Shown here in pieces: positions 53,823 through 62,712 of a stretch of DNA of 64,000 nucleotides. This DNA is from Pseudomonas sp. URIL14HWK12:I12 (GTDB lineage Bacteria > Pseudomonadota > Gammaproteobacteria > Pseudomonadales > Pseudomonadaceae): assembly GCF_003097135.1 (NCBI RefSeq), contig NZ_QEQL01000005.1, forward strand, positions 372,001 through 436,000, given 5' to 3'. The notes below the pieces were generated by a model. The model was not told the DNA's origin and did not search any database. It was given only the letters and a program-made list of their open reading frames with translations. A program made the position numbers and the translations under genes. How positions within the stretch are numbered: position 1 is the first letter of the stretch; the number at the start of each line of letters is the position of its first letter.

Positions 53823-55898
53823 TTATGCCGAAACGTTATGCTCCGCTATGCTTTCAACCCCAAGCGTCACGATCTGCGCTACCTCGGCAGGTGTATCGCT
53901 GTTGGCCACAGCGGCGGTAGGTGCGGTGGGAGCAAAGATAAAATTCCCGCTCCAAAGATCGTACTCATGGTCTCCGTTGATCGAAACTTCGAACCGATGG
54001 CCATCCTGGTCCGCTTCAAGGGATTTGATATAGGTGCGATCCAGCGTTCCGTTGTAGCTGACCTGAAGGGTGCCGTTTTTCCCATCACCCACGCCGGTGA
54101 ACCCCAGAGCGGACACGTCCAGCTTGTCCTTGTACACCTCAAAGCCTGTGATCACGTCAGCGAAGCTGGCCGTCGCGCTACGGTAACTATCGGCAATCTC
54201 CGTAAACCGAAAGATATCCCGCCCTGCGCCGCCATCGAGGGTGTCGCGGCCAGCGCCGCCGATCAGTACGTCATCATCGCCGCCGCCCTGGAGGCGGTCA
54301 TTGCCCGCCAGGCCCTGCAACACATCCTGCACCAGGCTACCGATGAGGGTGTCATTGCCGCTGGTGCCTGTCTGCATCACTGGCGCGAATACGACGTTAG
54401 TGGCCGTCAAGGAAGCGGCTACATTGCCGTCGATGGCCAATTCAAAGCGATGGCCATTGCCATCGGCGTCGTAGCTTTTAAGGTAGGTCACGCGGTGGTC
54501 TGCGCTTAACTGCACGGCCAGGGTGCCGTTGTGGCCATTGCCCAAGCCGGTAAAACCAAGCCCGATCAGGTCGATGCGGTCTTCGCTAGGGTTGAAGTCC
54601 GTTATTCGGTCGCTAAAGCCAGTGCTGGCGGTGCGATAACTGTCGTCGATGGCCTCGAAACGGAACACATCCGCACCCGCACCGCCGGTGAGGGTGTCCT
54701 GGCCGCCCTTGCCCAGCAGCACATCGTCACCGCCCAGGCCACGCAATACATCAGCGGTATCAAGGCCGTCGAGAACGTCTGCATTGGGTGAGCCATCCAG
54801 ATGATGCTTGCCGTCCTGGCTACCGAAGGCCGTGTCCAGGGTGCCATTGGGGTTGAGTCGGATCACGCCGTAACCGTCTACTCCATCCCCTGTGGAGGTC
54901 ACGATATCGCTGTCTCCGGCAATCAGGATTTTGCCATCGGCCTGCACAGTGACTGAGCGCGCCGAGTCATAGCTGGCGCCTGTGCCCAGTGAAACTACGC
55001 CACCTTGGCCGAAGCTGGTGTCGTAACTGCCATTGGCATTGAGGCGTACCAGTTGGAAGTCGGTATCACCGTCGTTGCTACCTGCCAGCAGGATCTTGCC
55101 GTCCGCCTGTACCGTGATGTCGCCGCGATAACTCGACAACACGTTGTCTGGGAATATCACCTGCCCCTGGTTGGCAAAGCGGGTATCCAGCGAGCCGTCC
55201 GCGTTCATACGCACCAGATTGTACGAGTCGCTCCCAGTCAGGACGCTGGCCAAAAGAAATTGCCCGTTGGCCAGCTCAACCACATGACGGTCGCCGTAGA
55301 TCGATAGGCCGGCGTCGAGCCGCGCGATACCCTCAGTCCCAAAAGACGTATCAAGGGTGCCGTTGGCTTTGAATTTAGCCAGTGTAACGCCACCCTCTTC
55401 TCCTGGGGCGCTATACAACAAGCTGCCGTCGGCGTTCACCCGTAAGTCGCCCTCGTCGTTGCTGATACCAGCGGGGATACTCGCCTTGGCGTTGGCATTA
55501 AAGGCTGTGTCCGCGGTGCCGTCGGGGCTCAAACGCATGAGCTCAATGCTCCACTCGCCATCGATATAGGCTGGCTTTTGCACCACAATCCCACCGTTTG
55601 GCTGGACCGCCAAGCTCCAGCCCTCATCGATGGACGCCTGGGCGCTGACGACCGCGCGACCGTTTACGCCAAAGCTGGTATCTAGGGTGCCATCGGCATT
55701 GAGACGAACCACCGAGTAGTCGTAATAGGTTTCAATAATCCCGCCATAAAAGCTGAAACCCGCGACCAAAATCTTGCCATCGGCCTGCACGGCAATGCTC
55801 TGGTTGATTTCATTGAACCCTGCAACATCGACGATGACGCTGCCTGGGGCGTAGCGCGTGCTGTAGCTGGCGGTTTCAACCGGGGTATAAGGGGTCAT
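53823..55898 (-). CDS. Delta-60 repeat and RTX calcium-binding protein
   Basis: 691 aa, no Sec signal, as for type I secreted proteins. Residues about 20-375 hold six delta-60 repeats with the pattern DGTLDTSFG (LNADGTLDTSFG, FKANGTLDTSFG, MNADGSLDTRF, LNANGSYDTSFG and others) alternating with VQADGKILVAG; this may be a beta-propeller. The C-terminal half has RTX nonapeptides (GLGGDDVLLGKGGQDTLTGG, GGGDDDVLIGGAGRDTLDGG) and two serralysin C-terminal-like units. AAGGA lies 7 bases before the ATG. No secretion genes are near. It is probably a surface or secreted protein. Confidence 0.9.
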   Translation of the reverse strand: MTPYTPVETASYSTRYAPGSVIVDVAGFNEINQSIAVQADGKILVAGFSFYGGIIETYYDYSVVRLNADGTLDTSFGVNGRAVVSAQASIDEGWSLAVQPNGGIVVQKPAYIDGEWSIELMRLSPDGTADTAFNANAKASIPAGISNDEGDLRVNADGSLLYSAPGEEGGVTLAKFKANGTLDTSFGTEGIARLDAGLSIYGDRHVVELANGQFLLASVLTGSDSYNLVRMNADGSLDTRFANQGQVIFPDNVLSSYRGDITVQADGKILLAGSNDGDTDFQLVRLNANGSYDTSFGQGGVVSLGTGASYDSARSVTVQADGKILIAGDSDIVTSTGDGVDGYGVIRLNPNGTLDTAFGSQDGKHHLDGSPNADVLDGLDTADVLRGLGGDDVLLGKGGQDTLTGGAGADVFRFEAIDDSYRTASTGFSDRITDFNPSEDRIDLIGLGFTGLGNGHNGTLAVQLSADHRVTYLKSYDADGNGHRFELAIDGNVAASLTATNVVFAPVMQTGTSGNDTLIGSLVQDVLQGLAGNDRLQGGGDDDVLIGGAGRDTLDGGAGRDIFRFTEIADSYRSATASFADVITGFEVYKDKLDVSALGFTGVGDGKNGTLQVSYNGTLDRTYIKSLEADQDGHRFEVSINGDHEYDLWSGNFIFAPTAPTAAVANSDTPAEVAQIVTLGVESIAEHNVSA

Positions 55899-56481
55899 GG
55901 GTCATTCCTTGAGAGCCAGAAAAAGGTGCCAATATGCGCTGGCCTTTTTACTTTAGTGGTTTTCGGCATAGGCACCATAATCAGTCCCACCTATGGGTGG
56001 CTGGCTGGGATTGGTCCTCCAAATGACCTCTCCTTTACTGTTAGAGAGACGACAAAGGTTGTTCGGGGGAGAAGGCAGCAGGTAGCGACAGGCTGCAATC
56101 TCACCCGTCCACCAGCGGCTGCAGACGACCCAAAGCGGACGTTGGGGAAAGGCGAGAATCGGCCGGGAGTGCTCATCGAGCGCCAAAAACGTAAGGCCAT
56201 CGACTTTTACGTGCAATAACTATGCTCAAGGAAGGTGTGAGCTGTTTAGCATAACGGTATCGCAGGTGCCATATATTGGCTACTATCCATCGCACGGCGT
56301 TTTAGTGTCATGGGTGCTCCTCATGGAATGAAAATAGGCGTTGGTGCTATAGACTGCTAGCAATGAGGGTTTCGTGTTGAAATGAGTCTTCATCGCCATT
56401 CTTTGCCTCAGCAATGCTGTTGAATTAATGGCTTGCAAAGCATTTGGAAAATACTCAAACTCTTGAAATAAGGATATATTT
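55899..56481. other. Gap between the RTX gene and the P-loop ATPase gene
   Basis: 580 bases. The left part holds a minus-strand frame that looks like a protein fragment (next entry). The right part (56230-56480) is AT-rich and has no gene; it should carry the promoter of the ATPase gene. No repeat or RNA gene seen. Confidence 0.5.
55953..56216 (-). pseudogene. Possible truncated hypothetical protein
   Basis: About 87 residues from a TTG. The stretch LPSPPNNLCRLSNSKGEVIW followed by RTNPSQPP reads like a beta-propeller-type sensor protein sequence and has natural composition, but the frame stops abruptly after DYGAYAENH. I think it is the remaining part of a larger gene, cut by rearrangement. 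It could also be a short real gene. Confidence 0.35.
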
Positions 56482-57972
56482 ATGGTTGAGTCTCAGGAAA
56501 AATCAGATCTCTCTTTGGATCTTGATTTCTATGATGAAAACCTTTTTGGCAATGAGGCAGGTGAAGATGAAGATCCAGAGGTGCTGTCTTCATACTTCAT
56601 AACGAAAGAAAAATTCAATAAATTTCTTTCTCTTAATCGCAGTTTTGGAATAGTGCGAGCAAGAAAAGGAATGGGAAAGTCTTCACTCCTATCCAAACTT
56701 GCATTTGACGTATCCAAGAAAGATCAAAATGCGATTGTGATTTCAGTTACTGGAGCCGACTTGCTAAGCTTTGGTAATTTTGAAAGTCGAGATCATCTTA
56801 AGCTACAGAATGAATGGAAAAAGTCATTGTCAGCTAGGATCAATTATGAGCTTGGAAGTAAAATAGGTTTTGCCTGGACTGATGATCAAATGGCGCTAGT
56901 CGAGGCGTCAGAATTGGTGGGTTATAAAGGCAAAAATATTATCAGCTCTTTGTTGGGTAGAATTAAAAGCAAGAACATACCTATCGAGATTCTCACGCCT
57001 TCGGCTAAAGATCCTAGCATGTTGCTTGAGCGTTATATGATAGAAAAAAAAGACGCTGATATCTGGTTGTTTATCGATGACATTGATTCAACCTTCTCGG
57101 CTGATGAAATTCAGAAAGCAAGAGTGTCTAGTTTTTTTTCCGCCTGCAGAGCGCTGGCTAGAGACATCAAAGGTCTGAACATACGAGCAAGCGTTAGAAC
57201 AGATGTCTGGACAACCATTAGATATAATGAAGATCTTGATAAGTGCGAGCAGTACGCAATTGATATCAATTGGAGTAGGACGGAACTTGAAAAAATCATC
57301 TCCAATAAGATACTTTCATATTTGAATAGATATCACTCAAACAACATAACAAAATATTGGAGTGTTGAGCGAGCAGTTGATAGGGAGAGATTAATATCTC
57401 TTGTCTTTATGAAAAGGCTTCGTTGGTCTGGGGGCAAAGTGTCCCCTTTTACACCTATCCGTATTTTAGGTGCAAAACGCCCAAGGTGGATGAGTCAATT
57501 GTGTCGGCTTTCCGCTGAAGCGGCGTCTGATCGTGAGATGAAACGTGCGGGAATTCAAGACGTCAATCATATTCTGAGTGACTTCGGTCGACTTAGAGTA
57601 AACGATATATATAAAGAGCACTCTCACCAATTTGGAGAGCTGCAAAAGCTGGTTGAAACATTTTCTAAGGGGCAGAAAAGATATACTACCGAGCAGCTTC
57701 TCCATAAAATTAAATCTGGCTTTGTAGAACGTGTTGGGGTTGATGGTATCGGCAAAATTGATAGTGAGAATTACATCAGGCCACTGCAAATTGCACAGCT
57801 TTTGTATAGGATTGGGTTTGTCCTTCTTAGAGAAACACCTAATCCCGGTAGCCCTCCTAGCTTCGTCGATTTTGATGAACGCCCCGAACTGCTAACTGAT
57901 CCGTCCTTGGATTATAAAGATTGTATTTGGGAGGTTCATCCATCATATCGAGGTATTCTCGGTATCAATTAG
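56482..57972 (+). CDS. Orphan P-loop ATPase (Sll1717-like)
   Basis: 496 aa, AT-rich. After an acidic N-terminus comes the Walker A RKGMGKSS (61-68), a Walker B with four hydrophobic residues then acidic pair in DIWLFIDDID (193-202) and a sensor-like Arg in ASVRTDVW. The second half is helical and may contain a winged helix (about 400-450). It resembles the P-loop ATPase family named after Sll1717, related to KAP/STAND NTPases. It stands alone. Such lone ATPases in AT-rich patches are often defence genes, but that is only inference. Ribosome site AAGGA upstream. Confidence 0.75.
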   Translation: MVESQEKSDLSLDLDFYDENLFGNEAGEDEDPEVLSSYFITKEKFNKFLSLNRSFGIVRARKGMGKSSLLSKLAFDVSKKDQNAIVISVTGADLLSFGNFESRDHLKLQNEWKKSLSARINYELGSKIGFAWTDDQMALVEASELVGYKGKNIISSLLGRIKSKNIPIEILTPSAKDPSMLLERYMIEKKDADIWLFIDDIDSTFSADEIQKARVSSFFSACRALARDIKGLNIRASVRTDVWTTIRYNEDLDKCEQYAIDINWSRTELEKIISNKILSYLNRYHSNNITKYWSVERAVDRERLISLVFMKRLRWSGGKVSPFTPIRILGAKRPRWMSQLCRLSAEAASDREMKRAGIQDVNHILSDFGRLRVNDIYKEHSHQFGELQKLVETFSKGQKRYTTEQLLHKIKSGFVERVGVDGIGKIDSENYIRPLQIAQLLYRIGFVLLRETPNPGSPPSFVDFDERPELLTDPSLDYKDCIWEVHPSYRGILGIN

Positions 57973-58200
57973 CACTAGGTAAATTATGCAGCCGAACGCA
58001 AAGCGGCGGCTGTATTAAGATTCTAATCAATCTGACATGTGGTATGGATGACGACGAGGCCTATTGCTTTCCAGAGTTGGGGGAATTACTCCGGACACCA
58101 CTCATTCGCCATCACCGTATCCCCAGTCCGCTATCGGCCAGAGGCGGTCATTGCACCACAATCGTATCGTCCACTTCTTTTCTAAGGCTCCTGAGAAACT

Positions 58201-58611
58201 ATGAATCGAGCTAAGTCATCAATCTGGGCCGTTGCTCCAGCCCTAGGGATCCCTGAATCACCAGCTCTTTTGGTTGAGTCGGGCAACCTTTGGCTCGCTT
58301 ACTTCGAGCCTGGGAACGAAAGCCTCGCGGTTGTACGATTTACCGGGCTCATTGATCACCGTCTTGTACCTATAGGGGACGAGGCATTAGGACGCCATCC
58401 CTATGTTCTCTCGGGCCTTCAGCCTTACTCGTTCAACGAAATTATTGGCTCAGAAGAAACCATTAGCCGCTCCTATTCAGGTGCTAGGCATTGGGTCGTT
58501 ACGTTTAAAGACGAGACTCTTGATGTGATTGCGCGCACTGGTGAGGCCATGACCTCGGGGTTAACCCTGACATCGCCACTTGAGGCCTTGCTCTCGTTTC
58601 AACTCCGATGA
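58201..58611 (+). CDS. Hypothetical protein
   Basis: 136 aa, starting MNRAKSSIWAVAPALGIPES. The composition and a run of beta-like segments (LLVESGNLWLAYFEPGNESL, AVVRFTGLIDHRLVPIGDEA) look like a real small globular protein. No family recognised. The ribosome site before the ATG is weak. It lies 230 bases after the ATPase gene and before a zinc-ribbon pseudogene. Confidence 0.6.
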   Translation: MNRAKSSIWAVAPALGIPESPALLVESGNLWLAYFEPGNESLAVVRFTGLIDHRLVPIGDEALGRHPYVLSGLQPYSFNEIIGSEETISRSYSGARHWVVTFKDETLDVIARTGEAMTSGLTLTSPLEALLSFQLR

Positions 58612-58713
58612 GTTACACAAGTTTATCTAAACGATTGACGTCCGCTTTGGGTCGAAAGCTGTCCCTTAGGGCAGGCAGTGGGGTGCCAGGACGGAACGTA
58701 ACGGAAGCGTATT

Positions 58714-58925
58714 ATGAAAAGCAGCGAAAAGCCGCAACACTGCACGATCTGCGGACACCTACTCGACAACCCGGAAGATCCCTATCAGACAGTACCGATG
58801 GGATTTGCTGGGGATGGACAGGCGCTATGGAGGCGGGAATGGAGTGCGCAGAGTCGCTCGCCTAAGTGCGCAAAGAATACGAGGCTGGGCTTCGACCTGG
58901 CTGGATCGACCCATTCAAGCTTTGA
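58714..58925 (+). pseudogene. Decayed small zinc-ribbon protein
   Basis: MKSSEKPQHCTICGHLLDN begins in one frame; after about 58780 the matching frame is one base over (LSDSTDGICWGWTGAMEAGM), then an in-frame TAA at about 58863 interrupts before VRKEYEAGLRPGWIDP. Together these recall a small pseudomonad family with C-x-x-C, CWGC and LRPGW motifs. One base is missing and one stop gained, so it is no longer functional. Confidence 0.6.
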
Positions 58926-59241
58926 TTCGGACGCTGCATTGCGACCGCTTTGGGACGGGTGCGGCCCTTCGCGACAGGCACCAACCAGCCATAAGCGGCC
59001 AATCTCACTGGACTGAGCTGATATCCCCGAGGCCCGAAAGCATCTATAAAACCCAGCGCGACCCAACTACCTTGACCAAGCCCTTCAAAAACCCCATAAA
59101 TCCCCCACCCTCCGAACGCACCCCACTCCTCCCCTCCGCCCCGGCGACAAAACCCCCATCAATCCCCCTTGGAACCTCCGCCCCCCATCAGCACCTATAT
59201 TCAACGCCTCCAACCCGCTCAAGCAGAATTTGGCCTCCCTC
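58926..59241. other. Gene-free stretch before the DUF1615 gene
   Basis: About 315 bases. C-rich and low-complexity near 59080-59200. It probably contains the DUF1615 promoter; I see no gene, RNA or clear terminator. Confidence 0.5.
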
Positions 59242-60324
59242 ATGCACAGAAACCTAGCCCTCCTTTTCTTCGCATTCTCTCTGCTGACGGCATGCACCCA
59301 CACACCTCAAACCCCGGCCCCCACCCCAGCCGAAACCCGTGCCCGCCTCTCCCGCCTGCTACCTCCCAACATCACCGACCGCACCGGCTGGGCCGCCGAC
59401 ATCCAAACCGCCTTCGAGGCCCAATCCCTCGACCCAACGCCAGACAACCTCTGCTCCGTCATCGCCGTCATCGAGCAAGAGTCCAACTTCCAGGCCGACC
59501 CTCAAGTGCCGGGCCTGGGCCGCATCGCCCGCGAAGAAATCGACCGCCGCGCTGCAAAGGCCCACGTCCCTGGCTTCCTGGTCGACGCTGCCCTCAACCT
59601 GCGCTCCTCCACCGGCGCCACCTACGCCCAACGCATCGCTAAGGTGCGCACCGAGCGCGAACTGAGCGAGGTGTTCGACGACTTCATCGCCATGGCGCCG
59701 CTGGGCCAGCAACTCTTTGGCCGCTTCAACCCCGTTCACACCGGCGGCCCGATGCAGGTGGCGGTGGCCTTCGCCGAGCAGAACGCCAGCGGTTACCCGT
59801 ACTCCGGCGCCGGCACCATCCGCCAGGCCGTTTTCACCCGCCAAGGCGGGGTGTATTTCGGCACCGCGCATTTGCTGGGCTACCCGGTGGACTACCCCAA
59901 GCCGCTCTACCGCTTCGCAGACTACAACGCCGGCCATTACGCCAGCCGCAACGCGGCCTTCCAGGCAGCGCTGAACCGCCTGGTCAAGGCACGCCTGGCC
60001 TTGGACGGCGACTTGATCAACTACAGCTCCACCGACCCAGGGCAAACGGAGCTGGCGGTGCGCTCGCTGGGCAGCCGGCTGGACATGAGCAATTCGGCCA
60101 TTTACAGCGAGCTGCGCCAGAGCAATGAAAAGGATTTTGATAAAACACGCGTGTACAAGCGTGTATTCGAACTGGCCGATCAGGTAGTGGGCCAGCCCGT
60201 GCCGCGCGCGATTTTGCCGGGCATCACGCTGGAAAGCCCCAAGATCACTCGCCACCTGACCACAGCCTGGTTTGCCCAGCGGGTGGATGAGCGCCGCGCA
60301 CGGTGCGTGGCGCGCGGGGGCTGA
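59242..60324 (+). CDS. DUF1615 lipoprotein
   Basis: 360 aa. Lipoprotein signal with lipobox LTAC (LALLFFAFSLLTACTH). The mature protein has AVIEQESNFQADPQVPGLGR, like the catalytic Glu region of lytic transglycosylases, and GPMQVAVAFAEQNA plus YRFADYNAGHYASRNAAFQ, which together fit DUF1615. A peptidoglycan-related role is inferred. The ATG at 59242 is preferred to a TTG four codons upstream. Confidence 0.88.
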   Translation: MHRNLALLFFAFSLLTACTHTPQTPAPTPAETRARLSRLLPPNITDRTGWAADIQTAFEAQSLDPTPDNLCSVIAVIEQESNFQADPQVPGLGRIAREEIDRRAAKAHVPGFLVDAALNLRSSTGATYAQRIAKVRTERELSEVFDDFIAMAPLGQQLFGRFNPVHTGGPMQVAVAFAEQNASGYPYSGAGTIRQAVFTRQGGVYFGTAHLLGYPVDYPKPLYRFADYNAGHYASRNAAFQAALNRLVKARLALDGDLINYSSTDPGQTELAVRSLGSRLDMSNSAIYSELRQSNEKDFDKTRVYKRVFELADQVVGQPVPRAILPGITLESPKITRHLTTAWFAQRVDERRARCVARGG

Positions 60325-60620
60325 CCAAGCCCCCCCGATCCGGCAGGTTGACCCGTTACCCTACCACCACTATCCTCCCGCCCGTCGCGCCTCATGCGCG
60401 ATCGGGTTTGACGGCCTGTCTCATGTGTACCTGCACTGTCTCCGGACAAGGCTCGGGTGTTTTTGCACCTGCGCTGCGCTCTATGGCGGCTGTGCTTGGG
60501 GCACCTTCGGGTGCGCCGGGTTCACACGTGACCGGTCCGTCAACCCAAGTACAGTTGCCACCCTTCGTTTGACGGCGAGCGATGGCAATTTCCTCAAACC
60601 ACGTGTGGAACCTGCCAACC
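60325..60620. other. Upstream region of the DUF3077-like gene
   Basis: About 296 bases with short hairpins and no convincing frame. The layout, with a GC-rich structured leader directly before a very small gene, is common for this gene type in pseudomonads. I cannot identify a promoter. Confidence 0.4.
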
Positions 60621-60827
60621 ATGACCGACCCAACCCCTCACCCCCCATGCGCCCAACTCCAACGCGCCAGCCACCTCCTCGACTGTGCCGCCACCCTGGC
60701 CGCCGAAGCCACTGACGCGAGCCTGCCGTTGAGCCGTGCGCTGATTACCGCCATCGGCATCCTGGCCAGCACCAGCCAGGCCCTGGTCGACGGCGCAATC
60801 CACCAGCTCAAACCCCCAGCGCACTGA
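60621..60827 (+). CDS. Small DUF3077/DUF6124-like protein
   Basis: 68 aa starting MTDPTPHPPCAQLQRASHLL. The body (LLDCAATLAAEATDASLPLS, then ASTSQALVDGAIHQL) is Ala-rich and helical, as in the small pseudomonad DUF3077/DUF6124 proteins, which have no known function. An in-frame ATG at 60582 is less likely. Confidence 0.65.
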   Translation: MTDPTPHPPCAQLQRASHLLDCAATLAAEATDASLPLSRALITAIGILASTSQALVDGAIHQLKPPAH

Positions 60828-61000
60828 GCGCTCAGGCTGCTACCGCTCAGCCGGTGGCAGCCCAAAACGCATCGCCTGCACTGAACTTAATGCCTTTTTC
60901 GAGGGCAAATGCTGCTTGAGCAGCAGCGTGCGAAACCCCCGGCCACTCGCATGCACGGCAGTCGCTCCTGGCCCCTTTATTGAGCTTAGAGCGCAACGCC

Positions 61001-62470
61001 ATGCCCAACGCGAACAACGACGACATCCAGCAGATCAACCGCCCGGTCTACACCACTTTCATCGGAACGAACGGCGATGACGCCATCACCGGTACCGACA
61101 AGCGCGACGTGCTTATAGGCGGTGCCGGAGACGACACCCTCACCGGGGTGGCAGGCTCCGACACCTTCATCGGCGGCGCGGGCGCGGACACGCTGATTTC
61201 GCACCCTCATCAGTTTTCGGCATCGCTCAACCAGTTCGTTTACACCGCCGTTTCGGATAGCTACTACAACGCTTCAGGCTCGCATTCGGACTTGATCGTC
61301 GACTTTGACGATGAGCGCGACGTGCTCGACCTCACCGCCCTGGGCCTGGAACGCGTAGGCGATGGCCGCAACGGTGACCTGGCGGTGCGTTACGACGAAG
61401 GAGAAGACATCACCTATGTGTATTCGCTCGACAAAGACGCCAACGGCAACGCCTTCGAGGTGCGCCTGGCCGGTGACCACTCCGGGCTGAACACGGCCAA
61501 CTTCGCGCTTACCTACACCATCGAGCCGGGCGGGCGCTTCCCCTACTTCCAGAGTGAAAAGGAATGGCATGTCACCGGCACCGACGGTGATGACGTGGTC
61601 TCTACGCCCAAGTACGTCAACACCTTCGACGGCGGTGCGGGGGCCGATACCGTTTACACCAGCCAGTCTCGCACCACGGTGCAGTTCGACCAGATCACCG
61701 ACAGCTTCGTCAATGACGCGGCCGGCACGGCGAGCTTCGACAATGTGTACCTCTTCAAGGTGGGCAGCGACCTGCTGGATGTCTCGGGCCTGGGTTTCAC
61801 CGGCCTGGGTGATGGCTACAACGGCACCCTGAACTACAGCTTCGACGCGGCGATCGACCGGGTGGTGGTGCAGTCGTTCGAAACCGATGCGCAGGGCAAC
61901 CGGTTCATGCTGCACCTGACGACCAGTGACAGGAACGGCGTTAACGGCCTGCTGGATGTGGACCGCTTCATCTTCGCGGGTAATGAAACCGTGGACCGCA
62001 CCACCGCGACCCTCACGGGTAACCGCTATCACGATCACTTCATCGCCGGCGACGAAGGCGGCGTGTTCATCGGTAACGGCTGGGGCGACTACCTGAAGGG
62101 CGGCGCGGGGGCAGATACCTTCCGCTACCTGGATAAAAGCGACAGCTTGCGGGGTAACAGTGACCTGATCGTCAACTTCGATACCCAACAGGACAAGATC
62201 GATGTGTCAGCGCTGGGGTATACGGGGCTGGGCGATGGCACCGATGGCACGTTGAAGCTGGTGTATGACAAGGGCAACGACCGCACCTACCTGAAAGACT
62301 TCGATGCCGATGCGCAAGGTGATCGCTTCGAGATCGGGTTGGAGGGCAATTTTGCCAAGACCTTCAGCGCAGACAATCTCGTGGTTGCCAGCGCCCCGGC
62401 GGTAGCAGAGGCGCACCAGGCCGTGGAGGTGGTGGGTGTGGCGGCGGACCATGTGAATGGCGCGGCCTGA
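61001..62470 (+). CDS. RTX/serralysin C-terminal-type repeat protein
   Basis: 489 aa, no Sec signal. RTX nonapeptides at about 20-60 (GTNGDDAITGTDKRDVLIGG, GGAGDDTLTG) are followed by three units of about 120-140 aa like the serralysin M10 C-domain: DSYYNASGSHSDLIVDF, DSFVNDAAGTASFDNVYLF and DSLRGNSDLIVNF starts, each with LGxxGxGxGxNG-like turns and a DxxGxRF motif. No protease domain. The same unit occurs twice in the gene at 53.8-55.9 kb. Probably secreted by a type I system and calcium-folded. ATG at 61001 chosen. Confidence 0.88.
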   Translation: MPNANNDDIQQINRPVYTTFIGTNGDDAITGTDKRDVLIGGAGDDTLTGVAGSDTFIGGAGADTLISHPHQFSASLNQFVYTAVSDSYYNASGSHSDLIVDFDDERDVLDLTALGLERVGDGRNGDLAVRYDEGEDITYVYSLDKDANGNAFEVRLAGDHSGLNTANFALTYTIEPGGRFPYFQSEKEWHVTGTDGDDVVSTPKYVNTFDGGAGADTVYTSQSRTTVQFDQITDSFVNDAAGTASFDNVYLFKVGSDLLDVSGLGFTGLGDGYNGTLNYSFDAAIDRVVVQSFETDAQGNRFMLHLTTSDRNGVNGLLDVDRFIFAGNETVDRTTATLTGNRYHDHFIAGDEGGVFIGNGWGDYLKGGAGADTFRYLDKSDSLRGNSDLIVNFDTQQDKIDVSALGYTGLGDGTDGTLKLVYDKGNDRTYLKDFDADAQGDRFEIGLEGNFAKTFSADNLVVASAPAVAEAHQAVEVVGVAADHVNGAA

Positions 62471-62712
62471 GGTTAAAGGGTAGATCGGCGCGTCGCGCGG
62501 CAAGCCGCCCTCCCACTGGATACGCTGCTGCCCCCAAAAAAAGTGGGAGGCCGGCGCGAATGCCGGCGAGCAATTTTGGGGGTGCTCCGGGTATCCGAAG
62601 TGCAGGACGGTGCAGCGCCTTTGAGAGGGGGCAGCCACTCATCCCCACGCCCATTTGCTGATAGGCTCTGCGTCCTGGATCCAAGCCCCCCCCCCTTTCG
62701 CCAAGGACCGAG

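Noticed and set aside
58608..58865. Frame of 85 aa overlapping the hypothetical gene stop
   Set aside because: Its first half is unnatural; its second half is the shifted part of the zinc-ribbon pseudogene.
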